Assembly (NCBI RefSeq): GCF_000427665.1
Contig: NZ_KE386572.1
Span: forward strand, 3,844,373 to 3,908,372
Reading direction: 5' to 3'
Origin: Geminicoccus roseus DSM 18922
GTDB taxonomy: Bacteria > Pseudomonadota > Alphaproteobacteria > Geminicoccales > Geminicoccaceae
Length of the DNA stretch: 64,000 nt
Positions within the stretch are counted from its first letter, which is position 1. The number at the start of each line of letters is the position of its first letter. Shown piece by piece: positions 38,774-50,005 of the stretch. Below the pieces are notes generated by a model, which saw only the letters and a program-made list of their open reading frames with translations, did no database searches and was not told where the DNA came from. A program made the translations under genes and the position numbers.

Positions 38774-39952
38774 ATGCCCGAGATCCAGATGCGCAACTTC
38801 ACCATGAACTTCGGCCCGCAGCATCCTGCGGCCCATGGTGTGTTGCGGCTCGTCCTCGAGATGGACGGCGAGGTCGTCGAACGCGCCGACCCGCATATCG
38901 GCCTGCTGCACCGCGGCACCGAGAAGCTGATCGAGTACCGGCCCTACCTGCAGAACATCCCGTATTTCGACCGGCTCGATTACTGCGCGATGATGATGCA
39001 GGAGCACTCCTACGTGCTCGCGGTCGAGAAGCTGCTCGAGGTCGAGGTGCCGATCCGGGCACAGTACATCCGTGTGCTGTTCTCGGAACTCACCCGGATC
39101 ATGAACCATTTGCTCAACGTCACCACGATGGCCCTCGACGTCGGGGCGATGACCCCGCTGCTGTGGGGCTTCGAGGAACGCGAGAAGCTGATGGGCTTCT
39201 ACGAAGAGGTTTCGGGCGCCCGGATGCACGCGAACTACTTCCGCTTCGGCGGGGTCAATCGCGACATGCCGGCGGGCCTCGCCGAACGGATCGCCGAGTG
39301 GTGCGAGACGTTCGTCAAGGTCATCGACGACATGGACAACCTCCTCACCGAGAACCGGATCTTCAAGCAGCGCACCGTCGACATCGGCATCTTCACGGTC
39401 GAGCAGTGCCTGGACTACGGCTTCTCCGGGCCGATGATCCGCGCGGTCGGGCTGCCCTGGGACCTGCGCAAGGCGCAGCCCTACGAGGTCTACGACCGGA
39501 TGGACTTCGACATCCCGGTCGGCAAGAACGGCGACTGCTACGACCGCTATCTCGTGCGCATGGCCGAGATCCGCGAGTCGCTGAAGATCATGAAGCAGTG
39601 CCTGCGCGAGATGCCGGAGGGTCCCGTCCGGTCGCCGGACACCAAGGTCACCCCGCCGCGCCGGGGCGAGATGAAGCGCTCGATGGAGGCGCTCATCCAT
39701 CACTTCAAGCTCTACACCGAGGGCGTGCACGTGCCGAGCGGCGAGGTCTACGCCGCGGTCGAGAGCGCCAAGGGCGAGTTCGGGGTCTACCTGGTCGGCG
39801 ACGGCACCAACCGTCCCTACAAGTGCAAGATCCGCTCGCCGGGCTACGTGCATCTCCAGGCCCTGGACGCCATGAGCAAGGGCCACATGCTGGCCGACGT
39901 GGTGGCGATCATCGCGTCGATGGACATCGTGTTCGGGGAGATCGACCGATGA
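38774..39952 (+). CDS. nuoD: NADH-quinone oxidoreductase subunit D
   Basis: 49-kDa subunit that forms the quinone-binding site together with NuoB. The 392-residue product begins [25 protein letters not shown], which holds the conserved quinone-site His, then [11 protein letters not shown], and ends [17 protein letters not shown]. Its stop overlaps the nuoE start by four bases (ATGA). Confidence 0.96.
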   Translation: MPEIQMRNFTMNFGPQHPAAHGVLRLVLEMDGEVVERADPHIGLLHRGTEKLIEYRPYLQNIPYFDRLDYCAMMMQEHSYVLAVEKLLEVEVPIRAQYIRVLFSELTRIMNHLLNVTTMALDVGAMTPLLWGFEEREKLMGFYEEVSGARMHANYFRFGGVNRDMPAGLAERIAEWCETFVKVIDDMDNLLTENRIFKQRTVDIGIFTVEQCLDYGFSGPMIRAVGLPWDLRKAQPYEVYDRMDFDIPVGKNGDCYDRYLVRMAEIRESLKIMKQCLREMPEGPVRSPDTKVTPPRRGEMKRSMEALIHHFKLYTEGVHVPSGEVYAAVESAKGEFGVYLVGDGTNRPYKCKIRSPGYVHLQALDAMSKGHMLADVVAIIASMDIVFGEIDR

Positions 39953-40620
39953 GCGGCCCGTCGCTCGTGACCCGGCCCTACGGCGCCATGGCGCCGGAGA
40001 TCGACAGCTTCGCCTTCTCCGAGGCGAACCAGGCGGTCGTGAAGGACATCCTGGCCAAGTATCCGGAGGCCCGCCGCCAGAGCGCCACCCTGCCGCTGCT
40101 GATGCTGGCGCAGGAGCAGCATGGCGGATGGCTGCCCAAGGCGGCGATGGACCACGTGGCCGACCTGCTGGGCGTCGCCCGGATCCGGATCTACGAAGTC
40201 GCCACCTTCTACGACATGTACAACACCACCCCGGTCGGGCCGGTGCAGGTACGTGTCTGCACGACCACGCCGTGCTGGCTGTGCGGCTCGGACGACATCG
40301 TCCGCGCGGCGAAGGACGAGCTGCAGTGCGACATCGGCGAGAGTTCGCCGGACGGCCGCTTCTTCCTGCGCGAGTTCGAGTGCCTGGGCGCCTGCGCGAA
40401 CGCGCCGGTGCTCTGGGTCGACGAGGACTTCTACGAGGACCTCGACTACGACAAGACCCGCGCGCTCCTGGCCGCGATGAAGCGCGGCGAGGCGCCCACG
40501 CCCGGGCCGCAGAACGGTCGGCAGGCGTCCATGCCGATCGGCGGCAAGACGACCCTGTTCGAGACGGCCAAGCCCGCTCCGGCGGAGGGACGCGCGGCGA
40601 GTGAAGAGGCAGGCAGCTGA
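39949..40620 (+). CDS. nuoE: NADH-quinone oxidoreductase subunit E
   Basis: 24-kDa subunit with the 2Fe-2S cluster N1a. The 223-residue product has the thioredoxin-like fold with ligands in [11 protein letters not shown] and CLGACANAP. About 45 residues at the C-terminus are Pro/Ala/Gly-rich ([13 protein letters not shown]), a variable tail seen in alphaproteobacterial NuoE. Its stop overlaps nuoF by one base (TGATG). Confidence 0.95.
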   Translation: MSGPSLVTRPYGAMAPEIDSFAFSEANQAVVKDILAKYPEARRQSATLPLLMLAQEQHGGWLPKAAMDHVADLLGVARIRIYEVATFYDMYNTTPVGPVQVRVCTTTPCWLCGSDDIVRAAKDELQCDIGESSPDGRFFLREFECLGACANAPVLWVDEDFYEDLDYDKTRALLAAMKRGEAPTPGPQNGRQASMPIGGKTTLFETAKPAPAEGRAASEEAGS

Positions 40621-41903
40621 TGCTTCGTGACCAGGACCGCATCTTCACCAATCTCTATGGCGAGCACTCGCCGTGGATCGACGGTGCCCGGGCGCGAGGC
40701 GACTGGAGCAACACCAAGGACCTGATCCTGCTCGGCCGCGAGGCCATCGTCGACCAGCTCAAGAAGTCCGGGCTGCGCGGCCGCGGCGGCGCCGGTTTCC
40801 CGACCGGCATGAAATGGTCGTTCATGCCCAAGCAGTCGGACGGGCCGGTCTACCTGGTCGTCAACGCCGACGAATCGGAGCCCGGTACCTGCAAGGATCG
40901 CGAGATCCTGCGCCACGACCCGCACAAGCTGGTCGAGGGTTGCGTGGTCGCCGCCGCCGGCATGGGCTGCACGGCCGGCTACATCTTCGTGCGCGGCGAA
41001 TTCGTGCGTGAGGCGCAGGCGCTGGAGCGGGCGGTCGCCGAGGCCTACGAGGCCGGCTATCTGGGCAAGGATTGCTGCGGGTCGGGCATGTCGTTCGACC
41101 TCTATGTCCACCGCGGGGCGGGCGCCTATATCTGCGGCGAGGAGACCGGCCTGCTGGAGGCGCTGGAAGGCCGGAAGGGCCAGCCGCGCCTGAAGCCGCC
41201 GTTCCCGGCCATGGTTGGCCTGTATGGCCGGCCGACCACGATCAACAATGTCGAGACGATCGCGGTCACGCCGACCATCCTGCGGCGCGGCGGGGAGTGG
41301 TTCGCGTCGCTCGGCCGGCCGAACAACACCGGCACCAAGATCTTCTGCATCTCCGGCCACGTGAACCGTCCCTGCACGGTCGAGGAGGAGATGGGCATCC
41401 CGCTGAAGGACCTGCTGGAGAAGCATGCCGGCGGCGTCCGCGGCGGCTGGAACAACCTGCTGGCGGTGATCCCGGGCGGGTCCTCGGTCCCGCTGCTGCC
41501 CAAGGACACCTGCGATTCGATCCTGATGGACTTCGATTCGCTCCGCGCGGTCACCTCCGGCCTGGGTACCGCCGGCGTGATCGTGATGGACAAGTCGACC
41601 GATGTGGTGAAAGCCATCGCGCGGCTTTCGAAGTTCTACATGCATGAATCTTGCGGGCAGTGCACGCCGTGCCGGGAAGGTACGGGCTGGCTGTGGCGGA
41701 TGATGGAGCGGATGGTGAAGGGCGAGTGCCGCCTGGAGGACATCGACCTGCTCCAGGACGTGACCAAGGAAATCGAGGGCCACACCATCTGCGCCCTGGG
41801 CGATGCCGCGGCGTGGCCGGTGCAGGGGCTGATCCGGCATTTCCGGCCGGAACTGGAACGACGCATCCGCGAGCAGGGCGAAGCCCGCCGACTCGCGGCT
41901 TGA
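40620..41903 (+). CDS. nuoF: NADH-quinone oxidoreductase subunit F
   Basis: 51-kDa subunit binding NADH, FMN and 4Fe-4S cluster N3. The 427-residue product has the NADH/FMN motif [27 protein letters not shown] and [19 protein letters not shown], and the cluster ligands in [12 protein letters not shown] plus a later Cys in [11 protein letters not shown] 40620 overlaps the nuoE stop. Confidence 0.96.
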   Translation: MLRDQDRIFTNLYGEHSPWIDGARARGDWSNTKDLILLGREAIVDQLKKSGLRGRGGAGFPTGMKWSFMPKQSDGPVYLVVNADESEPGTCKDREILRHDPHKLVEGCVVAAAGMGCTAGYIFVRGEFVREAQALERAVAEAYEAGYLGKDCCGSGMSFDLYVHRGAGAYICGEETGLLEALEGRKGQPRLKPPFPAMVGLYGRPTTINNVETIAVTPTILRRGGEWFASLGRPNNTGTKIFCISGHVNRPCTVEEEMGIPLKDLLEKHAGGVRGGWNNLLAVIPGGSSVPLLPKDTCDSILMDFDSLRAVTSGLGTAGVIVMDKSTDVVKAIARLSKFYMHESCGQCTPCREGTGWLWRMMERMVKGECRLEDIDLLQDVTKEIEGHTICALGDAAAWPVQGLIRHFRPELERRIREQGEARRLAA

Positions 41904-41925
41904 AGACGGGGATCGGAACGCGCGT

Positions 41926-43983
41926 ATGCCGAAGCTGACCGTCGACGGTGTAGAAGTAGAGGTGCCGGCCGGTTCGACCGTCCTGCAGGCCTGCGAGGCA
42001 GCCGGCCGTGAGATTCCTGTCTTCTGCTATCACCCGCGGCTGAACATCGCCGGCAATTGCCGGATGTGCCTGGTCGAGATGGAGAAGTCGCCCAAGCCGA
42101 TCGCGTCCTGCGCGATGCCGGCGGCCGACAACATGGTGATCAGGACCGACACGCCGACCGTGCACAAGGCGCGGCGCGGGGTGCTGGAACTCCTGCTCAT
42201 CAACCACCCGCTCGACTGCCCGATCTGCGACCAGGGCGGCGAGTGCGACCTGCAGGACATCACGCTGTTCTACGGCCCGGACCATTCGCGGTTCGCCGAG
42301 AACAAGCGCCCGGTTCCGGACAAGAACCTGGGGCCGCTGGTCTCCACGCACATGACGCGCTGCATCCACTGCACGCGCTGCATCCGCTTCTTGGACGAGG
42401 TGGCGGGCGTGGAGGAACTCGGCGCGGTGAGCCGCGGCGAGCACATGGAGATCACCAACTGGGTCGAGGCCTCGCTCACCTCCGAGCTGCAGGGCAACAT
42501 CGTCGACCTGTGCCCGGTGGGCGCGCTGAACTCCAAGCCGTACGAGTACCGGGCCCGCACCTGGGAACTGAAGAAGACCGAATCGATCGACGTCTCCGAC
42601 GCGGTCGGCTGCAACATCCGCATCGACGTCCGCGGCAACGAGGTGATGCGGATCGTTCCCCGGCTGCACGAGGAGATCAACGAGGAATGGCTCTCGGACA
42701 AGGGGCGGTTCCTCTATGACGGCCTGAAGAAGCGCCGCCTCGACCGGCCGATGGTTCGGCAGGAGGGCCGGCTTCAGCCGACCGACTGGCGCTCGGCGCT
42801 GAACGCGGTGGCGTCCAAGGTCGGCTCGGTGGCTCCGGAGAAGATCGGGTTCGTGGTGGGCGACCTGGTCGAGGCCGAGACGATGGTGCTGGTCCGGGAA
42901 CTGGCCGCGGCGCTGGGCACGCCCCACGTCGACTGCCGCCAGGACGGCAGCAAGCTCGGCTACGGCCCGCGCAGCTCCTGGCTGTTCAACAGCACGATCG
43001 CCGGGATCGAGGAGGCCGACGCGATCCTCCTGATCGGCACCGATCCCCGCCATGAGGCGGCGGTGCTGAACGCCCGGATCCGCAAGCGCTGGCGGCAGAT
43101 CCGCCTGCCGGTGGGCCGGATCGGGGCGACCGGCATCGACCTGACCTATCCGGTCCAGGACCTGGGGGCAGGGGCGCAGACCCTGTCCGACCTGCTGTCG
43201 GGCGAGATCGGCTTTGCCGAGCAGCTTCGGGCCGCCAAGAACCCGATGGTGATCGTCGGCAATGCGGTGACGACCCGTCCGGACGGCCTGGCGGTGCTGG
43301 ACCTGGCACGCCGGGTCGCCGAGGAGTTCGGCGCGATCGGCGAGGGCTGGAACGGCTTCAACGTCCTGCACACGGCGGCCTCGCGGGTTGCTGGCCTCGA
43401 TCTCGGGCTCGTCCCGGGGCAGGGCGGCCAGGACGTCACCGCGATGATCGCCGGCGGCGTCGAGGTGCTGTTCCTGATCGGCGCTGACGAGCTGGACCTG
43501 AGCGGCCTGGGCGACACCTTCGTGGTGTATCAGGGCCATCATGGCGACCGCTCGGCGCCGCGCGCCGACGTGATCCTTCCGGGTGCTGCCTGGACGGAAA
43601 AGCACGGCACCTACGTCAACACCGAGGGGCGGCCCCAGCGCGCCAAGCTCGCGACCATGCCGCCCGGCGAGGCGCGCGAGGACTGGAAGATCCTGCGCGC
43701 CTTGTCCGACGCGCTCGGCTGCACCGTGCCCCTGGACTCGCTCTCCGCGGTGCGTGCCCGGATGGTCGAGCTGGCGCCGGTGCTGGAAGTGCCGGACGTG
43801 ATCGTGCCGACCGCCTGGGAGACCTTCGGGCAGGATGGCGAGGTCGACCGGGCGCCGTTCGCCACGCCGGTCGGCGACTACTACCAGACGAACGCGATCG
43901 CCCGCGCTTCGGCCGTGATGTCGGAGTGCAGTGAGCTGCGACTGGCGGAACACTCGATGAAGGCGACCGGCACCCATGGGTGA
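41926..43983 (+). CDS. nuoG: NADH-quinone oxidoreductase subunit G
   Basis: Largest peripheral subunit, with one 2Fe-2S and two 4Fe-4S clusters. The 685-residue product has an N-terminal ferredoxin domain ([17 protein letters not shown]), the His-Cys3 ligand region ([11 protein letters not shown]), [10 protein letters not shown], and a molybdopterin-oxidoreductase-like domain after residue 220 that carries no molybdenum in complex I. Length is as expected for the shorter, alphaproteobacterial form. It overlaps nuoH by eight bases. Confidence 0.95.
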   Translation: MPKLTVDGVEVEVPAGSTVLQACEAAGREIPVFCYHPRLNIAGNCRMCLVEMEKSPKPIASCAMPAADNMVIRTDTPTVHKARRGVLELLLINHPLDCPICDQGGECDLQDITLFYGPDHSRFAENKRPVPDKNLGPLVSTHMTRCIHCTRCIRFLDEVAGVEELGAVSRGEHMEITNWVEASLTSELQGNIVDLCPVGALNSKPYEYRARTWELKKTESIDVSDAVGCNIRIDVRGNEVMRIVPRLHEEINEEWLSDKGRFLYDGLKKRRLDRPMVRQEGRLQPTDWRSALNAVASKVGSVAPEKIGFVVGDLVEAETMVLVRELAAALGTPHVDCRQDGSKLGYGPRSSWLFNSTIAGIEEADAILLIGTDPRHEAAVLNARIRKRWRQIRLPVGRIGATGIDLTYPVQDLGAGAQTLSDLLSGEIGFAEQLRAAKNPMVIVGNAVTTRPDGLAVLDLARRVAEEFGAIGEGWNGFNVLHTAASRVAGLDLGLVPGQGGQDVTAMIAGGVEVLFLIGADELDLSGLGDTFVVYQGHHGDRSAPRADVILPGAAWTEKHGTYVNTEGRPQRAKLATMPPGEAREDWKILRALSDALGCTVPLDSLSAVRARMVELAPVLEVPDVIVPTAWETFGQDGEVDRAPFATPVGDYYQTNAIARASAVMSECSELRLAEHSMKATGTHG

Positions 43984-44986
43984 TCCCATCCTCGACAGCC
44001 TCCTGGCCGTCCTGATCATCGTCGGTCAGATCCTGCTGATCGTGGTGCCGCTGCTGGTGGCCGTGGCGTACCTCACCTATGCCGAGCGCAAGGTCATCGG
44101 CGCCATGCAGCTCCGCCAGGGGCCGATGACCACCGGGCCGTTCGGCCTGCTGCAGCCGCTGGCCGACGGGGCGAAGCTGTTCCTCAAGGAAACAGTGATC
44201 CCGGCGACCTCGAACAAGGTCGTCTTCATCCTGGCGCCGATGATCACCTTCACCCTGGCCATGATCGGCTGGGCGGTGATCCCGCTGGGCTTCGGCATGG
44301 TGATCGCCAACATCAATGTCGGCGTCCTGTACCTGCTCGCGGTCAGCTCGCTGGGCGTGTACGGCATCATCATGGCCGGCTGGGCCTCGAACTCGCGCTA
44401 CGCCTTCCTGGGCGCACTGCGGAGTTCGGCGCAGATGGTCTCCTACGAGATCTCGATCGGCCTGATCATCGTGAACGTGCTGATCACGGCCGGCTCGCTG
44501 AACCTGAGCGAGATCGTGCTGGCGCAGTCGGGCCTGTGGTACTTCATCCCGCACTTCCCGATGTTCATGGTGTTCATCGTCTCGATCCTGGCCGAGACCA
44601 ACCGCCATCCGTTCGACCTTCCCGAGGACGAGGCCAGCCTCGTCACCGGCTACAACGTCGAATACTCGTCGATGGCGTTCGCGCTGTTCTTCCTTGGCGA
44701 ATACGCCAACATGATCCTGATGAGCGCGATCGCGGTGATCCTGTTCCTGGGAGGCTGGCTGCCGCCGCTGGACGTGGCGCCCCTCAACTGGATCCCGGGC
44801 CCGATCTGGTTCATCCTCAAGATCTGCCTGATGCTGTTCATCTTCATCTGGGCGCGCGCCACGCTGCCGCGCTACCGGTACGACCAGCTGATGCGGCTGG
44901 GCTGGAAGGTGTTCCTGCCGTTCTCGCTGATCTGGGTGGTGATCACCTCGGGCTTCCTGGTGGCATTCGACCTGCTGCCGAACTGA
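43976..44986 (+). CDS. nuoH: NADH-quinone oxidoreductase subunit H
   Basis: Membrane subunit that joins the two arms and lines the quinone tunnel. The 336-residue product has eight membrane segments, with [16 protein letters not shown] near the start and the conserved acidic loop [25 protein letters not shown] (in two parts). ATG 43976 overlaps the end of nuoG. A strong hairpin (45024-45061) lies between nuoH and nuoI. Confidence 0.96.
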   Translation: MGDPILDSLLAVLIIVGQILLIVVPLLVAVAYLTYAERKVIGAMQLRQGPMTTGPFGLLQPLADGAKLFLKETVIPATSNKVVFILAPMITFTLAMIGWAVIPLGFGMVIANINVGVLYLLAVSSLGVYGIIMAGWASNSRYAFLGALRSSAQMVSYEISIGLIIVNVLITAGSLNLSEIVLAQSGLWYFIPHFPMFMVFIVSILAETNRHPFDLPEDEASLVTGYNVEYSSMAFALFFLGEYANMILMSAIAVILFLGGWLPPLDVAPLNWIPGPIWFILKICLMLFIFIWARATLPRYRYDQLMRLGWKVFLPFSLIWVVITSGFLVAFDLLPN

Positions 44987-45023
44987 TGCCGGTCGCCGTC
45001 ACGACGACCGTTTGCCGGAATGA

Positions 45024-45061
45024 CGCGATGCCGGTGGGCCAGATCGGCCACCGGCATCGCG
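45024..45061 (+). repeat. strong hairpin inside the nuo operon (nuoH-nuoI gap)
   Basis: Bases 45024-45037 pair with 45048-45061 (14 perfect pairs) around a ten-base loop, filling much of the 101-base gap. There is no T-tract. It could stabilise mRNA segments, be an RNase site or tune expression within the operon. An imperfect copy of GATGCCGGT is also at about 44985-44994. Confidence 0.6.
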
Positions 45062-45087
45062 ATGTTGAATGTGGGGATCGATAGGAC

Positions 45088-45576
45088 ATGACCGCACTCG
45101 ATCGGGCGGCTCGGACGTTCCTCTGGCAGGAGCTGGTCTCCGGCTTTGCGCTCACCTTCAAGTATATGTTCAAGAAGAAGGTGACGATCAACTATCCCTA
45201 CGAGAAGGGGCCGCTGAGCCCGCGCTTCCGTGGCGAGCATGCGCTGCGGCGCTATCCGAACGGGGAGGAGCGCTGCATCGCCTGCAAGCTGTGCGAGGCG
45301 ATCTGCCCGGCGCAGGCGATCACGATCGAATCGGAGCCGCGCAGCGACGGCAGCCGCCGCACGACCCGCTACGACATCGACATGACCAAGTGCATCTATT
45401 GCGGCTTCTGCGAGGAGGCCTGTCCGGTCGATGCGATCGTCGAGGGGCCGAACTTCGAGTTCGCGGCGGAGACGCGCGAAGAACTGTTCTACAACAAAGC
45501 CAAGCTGCTCGCGAACGGCGAGCGGTGGGAGCGCGAGATCGCGGCCAATCTCACCGCCGACGCGCCCTACCGCTGA
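45088..45576 (+). CDS. nuoI: NADH-quinone oxidoreductase subunit I
   Basis: 23-kDa subunit holding the 4Fe-4S clusters N6a and N6b. The 162-residue product has two ferredoxin motifs, [12 protein letters not shown] and [12 protein letters not shown], and [15 protein letters not shown] before them. ATG 45088 follows GGGGATCGATAGGAC. An 18-codon frame lies between it and nuoJ. Confidence 0.96.
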   Translation: MTALDRAARTFLWQELVSGFALTFKYMFKKKVTINYPYEKGPLSPRFRGEHALRRYPNGEERCIACKLCEAICPAQAITIESEPRSDGSRRTTRYDIDMTKCIYCGFCEEACPVDAIVEGPNFEFAAETREELFYNKAKLLANGERWEREIAANLTADAPYR

Positions 45577-45577
45577 G

Positions 45578-45634
45578 ATGACGCGCCTGGAACGAATAGT
45601 GGCCGACGCAGGCTTCGTGGTTGGTAAGCGATGA
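45578..45634 (+). other. 18-codon frame bridging nuoI and nuoJ
   Basis: An open frame starts one base after the nuoI stop and ends in an ATGA overlap with the nuoJ start; it would encode [18 protein letters not shown]. It could keep ribosomes moving from nuoI to nuoJ. No clear ribosome-binding site precedes it, and chance is a fair explanation. Confidence 0.25.
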
Positions 45635-46239
45635 CGATCGAACTGGCTATTTTCTACCTGCTGGCAGCCGTGACGGTCGGATGCGCCGTGATGGTCGTCA
45701 CCGCACGCAATCCGGTGCACTCCGTGCTGTTCCTGATCCTGGCCTTCTTCAACTCGGCCGGGCTCTTCCTGCTGCTGGGCGCCGAGTTCCTCGCGATGAT
45801 CCTGGTGGTCGTCTACGTGGGCGCTGTCGCGGTCTTGTTCATGTTCGTCGTCATGATGCTCGACGTGAACTTCACCAAGATGCGCCAGGGTGCCGCGGTC
45901 TACCTGCCGATCGGCGCGCTGGTGGGGGTGATCCTGCTGGCCGAGCTGGTGCTGGTGGTCGGTGGCTGGGCGTTCGCGGGCGGGTTCGAGACGGCCTCGC
46001 CGGTGCCGGCCGATCTCACGGTCACCAACACCGAGGCGCTCGGCCGGATTCTCTACACGGACTATGTCTATCTGTTCCAGGCGGCCGGCGCGATCCTGCT
46101 GGTGGCGATCATCGGCGCCATCACGCTGACGCTGCGCTCGCGCGGCACCTCGCGGCGCCAGGACATCGGACGGCAGGTCCACCGTCGACCGCATCAGACG
46201 GTCGAGATCCGCAAGGTCGACACCGGGGCAGGCGTGTGA
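45631..46239 (+). CDS. nuoJ: NADH-quinone oxidoreductase subunit J
   Basis: Membrane-arm subunit with five membrane helices; its third helix takes part in the active-state change of complex I. The 202-residue product has [20 protein letters not shown] and [21 protein letters not shown], both typical. Its C-terminus is Arg/His-rich and cytoplasmic. The stop overlaps the nuoK start (TGATG). Confidence 0.95.
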   Translation: MTIELAIFYLLAAVTVGCAVMVVTARNPVHSVLFLILAFFNSAGLFLLLGAEFLAMILVVVYVGAVAVLFMFVVMMLDVNFTKMRQGAAVYLPIGALVGVILLAELVLVVGGWAFAGGFETASPVPADLTVTNTEALGRILYTDYVYLFQAAGAILLVAIIGAITLTLRSRGTSRRQDIGRQVHRRPHQTVEIRKVDTGAGV

Positions 46240-46547
46240 TGGCGATACCTCTTTCCCACTTCCTCACCCTGGCCGCGATCCTGTTCACGCTGGGCGTGTT
46301 CGGCATCTTCCTGAACCGGAAGAACGTCATCATCATCATGATGTCGATCGAGCTGATCCTGCTGGCGGTGAACATCAACTTCGTCGCGTTCTCGGCGCAC
46401 CTCAACGACTTGGTCGGGCAGGTGTTCTCCATGTTCATCCTGACCGTGGCCGCCGCGGAGGCGGCGATCGGTCTGGCGATCGTCGTGGTCTACTTCCGCA
46501 ATCGCGGCAGTATCGAGGTCGACGACATCAACCTGATGCGGGGCTGA
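46239..46547 (+). CDS. nuoK: NADH-quinone oxidoreductase subunit K
   Basis: Small membrane-arm subunit with three helices and the conserved Glu residues of the proton path. The 102-residue product contains [20 protein letters not shown] and [16 protein letters not shown] 46239 overlaps nuoJ by one base. nuoL follows after seven bases. Confidence 0.96.
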   Translation: MAIPLSHFLTLAAILFTLGVFGIFLNRKNVIIIMMSIELILLAVNINFVAFSAHLNDLVGQVFSMFILTVAAAEAAIGLAIVVVYFRNRGSIEVDDINLMRG

Positions 46548-46554
46548 TCCGGCG

Positions 46555-48477
46555 ATGCTGTACACGATCCTGGTGTTCGCGCCGCTGGTCGGCGCGCTGA
46601 TCGCCGGCCTGTTCGGGCGCCTGATCGGCGACCGCGCCTCGCAGGTGGTGACCTGCGGATTCATGGCCATCTCGGCCATCTGCGCGATCTCGAGCTTCTT
46701 CCTCAACATCTACGGCGAGCCGTTCAAGGTCGTCCTGTTCGACTGGATCGTAGTCGGCTCGTTCGACACCCAGTGGGCGCTCCGGATCGACGGGCTGTCC
46801 GCCACCATGATGCTGGTGGTGAGCTTCATCAGCTTCCTGATCCACGTCTATTCCGTGGGCTACATGTCCCACGACGCGTCGATCCCGCGCTTCATGTCGT
46901 ACCTGTCGCTGTTCACCTTCGCGATGCTGATGCTGGTGACCAGCGACAACCTCCTGCAGCTGTTCTTCGGCTGGGAGGGGGTGGGCGTCGCCTCCTACCT
47001 GCTGATCGGCTTCTGGTACGAGAAGCCGTCCGCCTGCGCGGCCGCCATGAAGGCGTTCATCGTCAACCGGGTCGGCGACTTCGGCCTCATCCTGGGCCTG
47101 GCCGGTTGCTACCTGGTGTTCGACAGCATCCAGTATGACGTGATCTTCCCGCAGGTGGCGGAGTTCGCCGACAGCTCGATCGTGCTGTTCAGCTACGAGT
47201 TCAACACGCTCACCATCATCGGCGTGCTGCTGTTCATCGGCGCCATGGGCAAGTCGGCCCAGCTCGGGCTGCACACCTGGCTGCCCGACGCGATGGAAGG
47301 CCCGACCCCGGTCTCCGCGCTGATCCACGCGGCGACCATGGTGACCGCCGGCGTGTTCCTGGTGGCGCGCTTCAGCCCGCTCTACGAGTACGCACCGACC
47401 GCGCTCGCGATGGTGACCCTGGTCGGTGCCTCGACCGCGTTCTTCGCCGCCACGATCGGCACGGTGCAGAACGACATCAAGCGGGTGATCGCGTACTCAA
47501 CCTGCTCGCAGCTGGGCTACATGTTCTTCGCCTGCGGCGTCTCCGCCTACAGCGCCGGCGTGTTCCACCTGTTCACCCACGCGTTCTTCAAGGCCCTCCT
47601 GTTCCTGAGCGCCGGCTCGGTGATCCATGCCATGTCCGACGAGCAGGACATGCGCAAGATGGGCGGCATCTGGCGCAAGATCCCGTACACCTACGCGATG
47701 ATGTGGATCGGCTCGCTGGCGCTGATGGGCGTGCCGTTCTTCGCCGGCTACTACTCCAAGGACGCGATCCTGGAGGCGGCCTATGCCTCGCACGCACCTT
47801 TCGCCGGCTACGCATTCTGGCTGGGCCTCGCTGCCGCGTTCCTGACCGCGTTCTATTCCGGCCGGCTGCTGTGGATGACCTTCCACGGCAAGCCGCGCGC
47901 CGATCACCACACCATGGAGCACGTGCACGAGAGCCCGTGGGTGATGCTGGTCCCGCTGTTCTGCCTCGCCGCCGGCGCGGTGTTCGCGGGGTGGCTGGCC
48001 AAGGGCGCGCTCGACCCGGATGCGGCGTGGTGGGGCGGCGCCATCTTCATGGCGCATGAGCCGAACATCATGGAGGAGCTGCACCACGTGCCGGCTCTGG
48101 TGAAGTTCGCGCCGCTGATCGTCGGCATCGCCGGGTTCGGCCTGTCCTGGGTGTTCTACCTGATGATGCCCGGCATCCCCGGTCGCCTCGCCTCGGCCGC
48201 CCGTCCGGTCTACCTGTTCCTCCTGAACAAGTGGTACTTCGACGAGCTGTACGACCGCATCTTCGTCCGGCCGTCCAAGATGATCGGTAGCGCGCTCTGG
48301 CGGGGCGGCGACGTGTTCGTCATCGACGGGTTCGGCCCGGACGGGATCGCCGCCACCACGGCGCAGCTGGCCAAGCAGACCGCGCGGCTGCAGACCGGCT
48401 ATGTCTACCACTATGCTTTTGCCATGCTGATCGGCGTCGCTGCGCTGGTCACCTGGTACCTGTTCTTCGTGAGCTGA
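46555..48477 (+). CDS. nuoL: NADH-quinone oxidoreductase subunit L
   Basis: Antiporter-like proton-pumping subunit at the far end of the membrane arm. The 640-residue product has many membrane segments, FFGWEGVGVASYLLIGFWY with the conserved Glu, GKSAQLGLHTWLPDAMEGPTP (Lys of the channel) and DIKRVIAYSTCSQLGYM, and the long lateral helix near the C-terminus. Confidence 0.96.
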   Translation: MLYTILVFAPLVGALIAGLFGRLIGDRASQVVTCGFMAISAICAISSFFLNIYGEPFKVVLFDWIVVGSFDTQWALRIDGLSATMMLVVSFISFLIHVYSVGYMSHDASIPRFMSYLSLFTFAMLMLVTSDNLLQLFFGWEGVGVASYLLIGFWYEKPSACAAAMKAFIVNRVGDFGLILGLAGCYLVFDSIQYDVIFPQVAEFADSSIVLFSYEFNTLTIIGVLLFIGAMGKSAQLGLHTWLPDAMEGPTPVSALIHAATMVTAGVFLVARFSPLYEYAPTALAMVTLVGASTAFFAATIGTVQNDIKRVIAYSTCSQLGYMFFACGVSAYSAGVFHLFTHAFFKALLFLSAGSVIHAMSDEQDMRKMGGIWRKIPYTYAMMWIGSLALMGVPFFAGYYSKDAILEAAYASHAPFAGYAFWLGLAAAFLTAFYSGRLLWMTFHGKPRADHHTMEHVHESPWVMLVPLFCLAAGAVFAGWLAKGALDPDAAWWGGAIFMAHEPNIMEELHHVPALVKFAPLIVGIAGFGLSWVFYLMMPGIPGRLASAARPVYLFLLNKWYFDELYDRIFVRPSKMIGSALWRGGDVFVIDGFGPDGIAATTAQLAKQTARLQTGYVYHYAFAMLIGVAALVTWYLFFVS

Positions 48478-48483
48478 GGGATC

Positions 48484-49986
48484 ATGAGCGACTGGCCACT
48501 CCTCTCGCTGGTGACGTTCCTCCCGCTCCTGGGGGCAGCGATCATCCTGGTGATCCGCGGCGACAACGACGTCGTCATCCGCAATGCCCGCAGCGTGGCG
48601 CTGTGGACCTCGGGCGTCACCTTCCTCCTCTCCCTGTTCCTGATCGCCGGCTTCGATCCCGACCAGCCGGGCTTCCAGTTCGTCGAGCGGGCCGACTGGA
48701 TGCCCGGGCTCGGCATTCAGTACCATATGGGGATCGACGGCATCTCCCTGTGGTTCGTGCCGCTGTCCGCCCTGCTGACCATCCTGTGCGTGGTGAGCTC
48801 CTGGTACTCGGTGGAACACCGGGTCAAGGAGTACATGGTCGCCTTCCTGGTGATGGACAGCCTGATGATCGGCGTGTTCTGCGCGCTCGACATGGTGCTG
48901 TTCTACGTGTTCTTCGAGGCGATCCTGATCCCAATGTACCTGATCATCGGGATCTGGGGCGGGCCCCGGCGGATCTACGCGTCGTTCAAGTTCTTCCTCT
49001 ATACGCTGGCCGGCTCGGTCCTGTTCCTGATCGCGGTGCTCGCGATCTACCTGAACACCGGCACCACCGACATCGCGGTGCTGCAGACGGCGCAGATCCC
49101 CGAATCGCTGCAGTACTGGCTGTGGCTGGCCATGTTCGCATCGTTTGCGGTCAAGGTGCCGATGTGGCCGTTCCACACCTGGCTGCCCGACGCCCATGTC
49201 GAGGCGCCGACCGGCGGCTCGGTGCTGCTGGCGGGCGTGCTGCTGAAGCTCGGCGGCTACGGCTTCCTGCGCTTCTCGGTGCCGATGCTGCCCGAGGCGT
49301 CCGAGTACTTCACGCCGTTCATCTTCACGCTGTCCGCGGTCGCGGTGGTCTACACCTCGCTGGTCGCGCTGGTGCAGCAGGACATGAAGAAGCTGATCGC
49401 CTACTCGTCGGTGGCCCATATGGGCCTGGTCACGATCGGCTGCTTCACGCCCAACGCGCTGGGCATTCAGGGCAGCATCGTGCAGATGCTCTCGCACGGC
49501 GTGGTCTCGGCGGCGCTCTTCATGGTGGTGGGCGTGGTCTACGACCGGATCCACAGCCGCGAGATCTCCCGCTATGGCGGGCTGGCCGAGCGGATGCCGG
49601 TCTATGCCGTGATCTTCCTGTTCTTCACCATGGCTTCGATCGGCCTGCCCGGTACGTCCGGCTTCATCGGCGAGATCATGGTGATCGCGGGCGTCTTCCA
49701 GATGAACAGCTGGGTGGCGGCGCTGGCCGCGACCGGCATGATCCTGGGTGCGGGCTACATGCTCTGGCTCTATCGCCGCGTCGTGTTCGGCAAGATCACC
49801 CGCGACGACCTGAAGTCGATCAAGGACCTGCGCTGGAACGAGATGGTGGCCTTCGCGCCGCTGGTGTTCCTGGCGATCTGGCTCGGCATCTACCCGTCCT
49901 TCTTCACCCGTCCGATGGAACCGGCCGTGGCGCAGCTCCTGCAGCAGGCGCAGACGGTGGACACGGCCGCCGTGGCCGGCGAGTGA
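48484..49986 (+). CDS. nuoM: NADH-quinone oxidoreductase subunit M
   Basis: Second antiporter-like subunit. The 500-residue product has the MrpD-type fold with YVFFEAILIPMYLIIGIWG (conserved Glu), FAVKVPMWPFHTWLPDAHVEAP (conserved Lys) and DMKKLIAYSSVAHMGLV. Start ATG 48484 is six bases after the nuoL stop. Confidence 0.96.
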   Translation: MSDWPLLSLVTFLPLLGAAIILVIRGDNDVVIRNARSVALWTSGVTFLLSLFLIAGFDPDQPGFQFVERADWMPGLGIQYHMGIDGISLWFVPLSALLTILCVVSSWYSVEHRVKEYMVAFLVMDSLMIGVFCALDMVLFYVFFEAILIPMYLIIGIWGGPRRIYASFKFFLYTLAGSVLFLIAVLAIYLNTGTTDIAVLQTAQIPESLQYWLWLAMFASFAVKVPMWPFHTWLPDAHVEAPTGGSVLLAGVLLKLGGYGFLRFSVPMLPEASEYFTPFIFTLSAVAVVYTSLVALVQQDMKKLIAYSSVAHMGLVTIGCFTPNALGIQGSIVQMLSHGVVSAALFMVVGVVYDRIHSREISRYGGLAERMPVYAVIFLFFTMASIGLPGTSGFIGEIMVIAGVFQMNSWVAALAATGMILGAGYMLWLYRRVVFGKITRDDLKSIKDLRWNEMVAFAPLVFLAIWLGIYPSFFTRPMEPAVAQLLQQAQTVDTAAVAGE

Positions 49987-50005
49987 GCGGCAAGGAAAGC
50001 CAACG

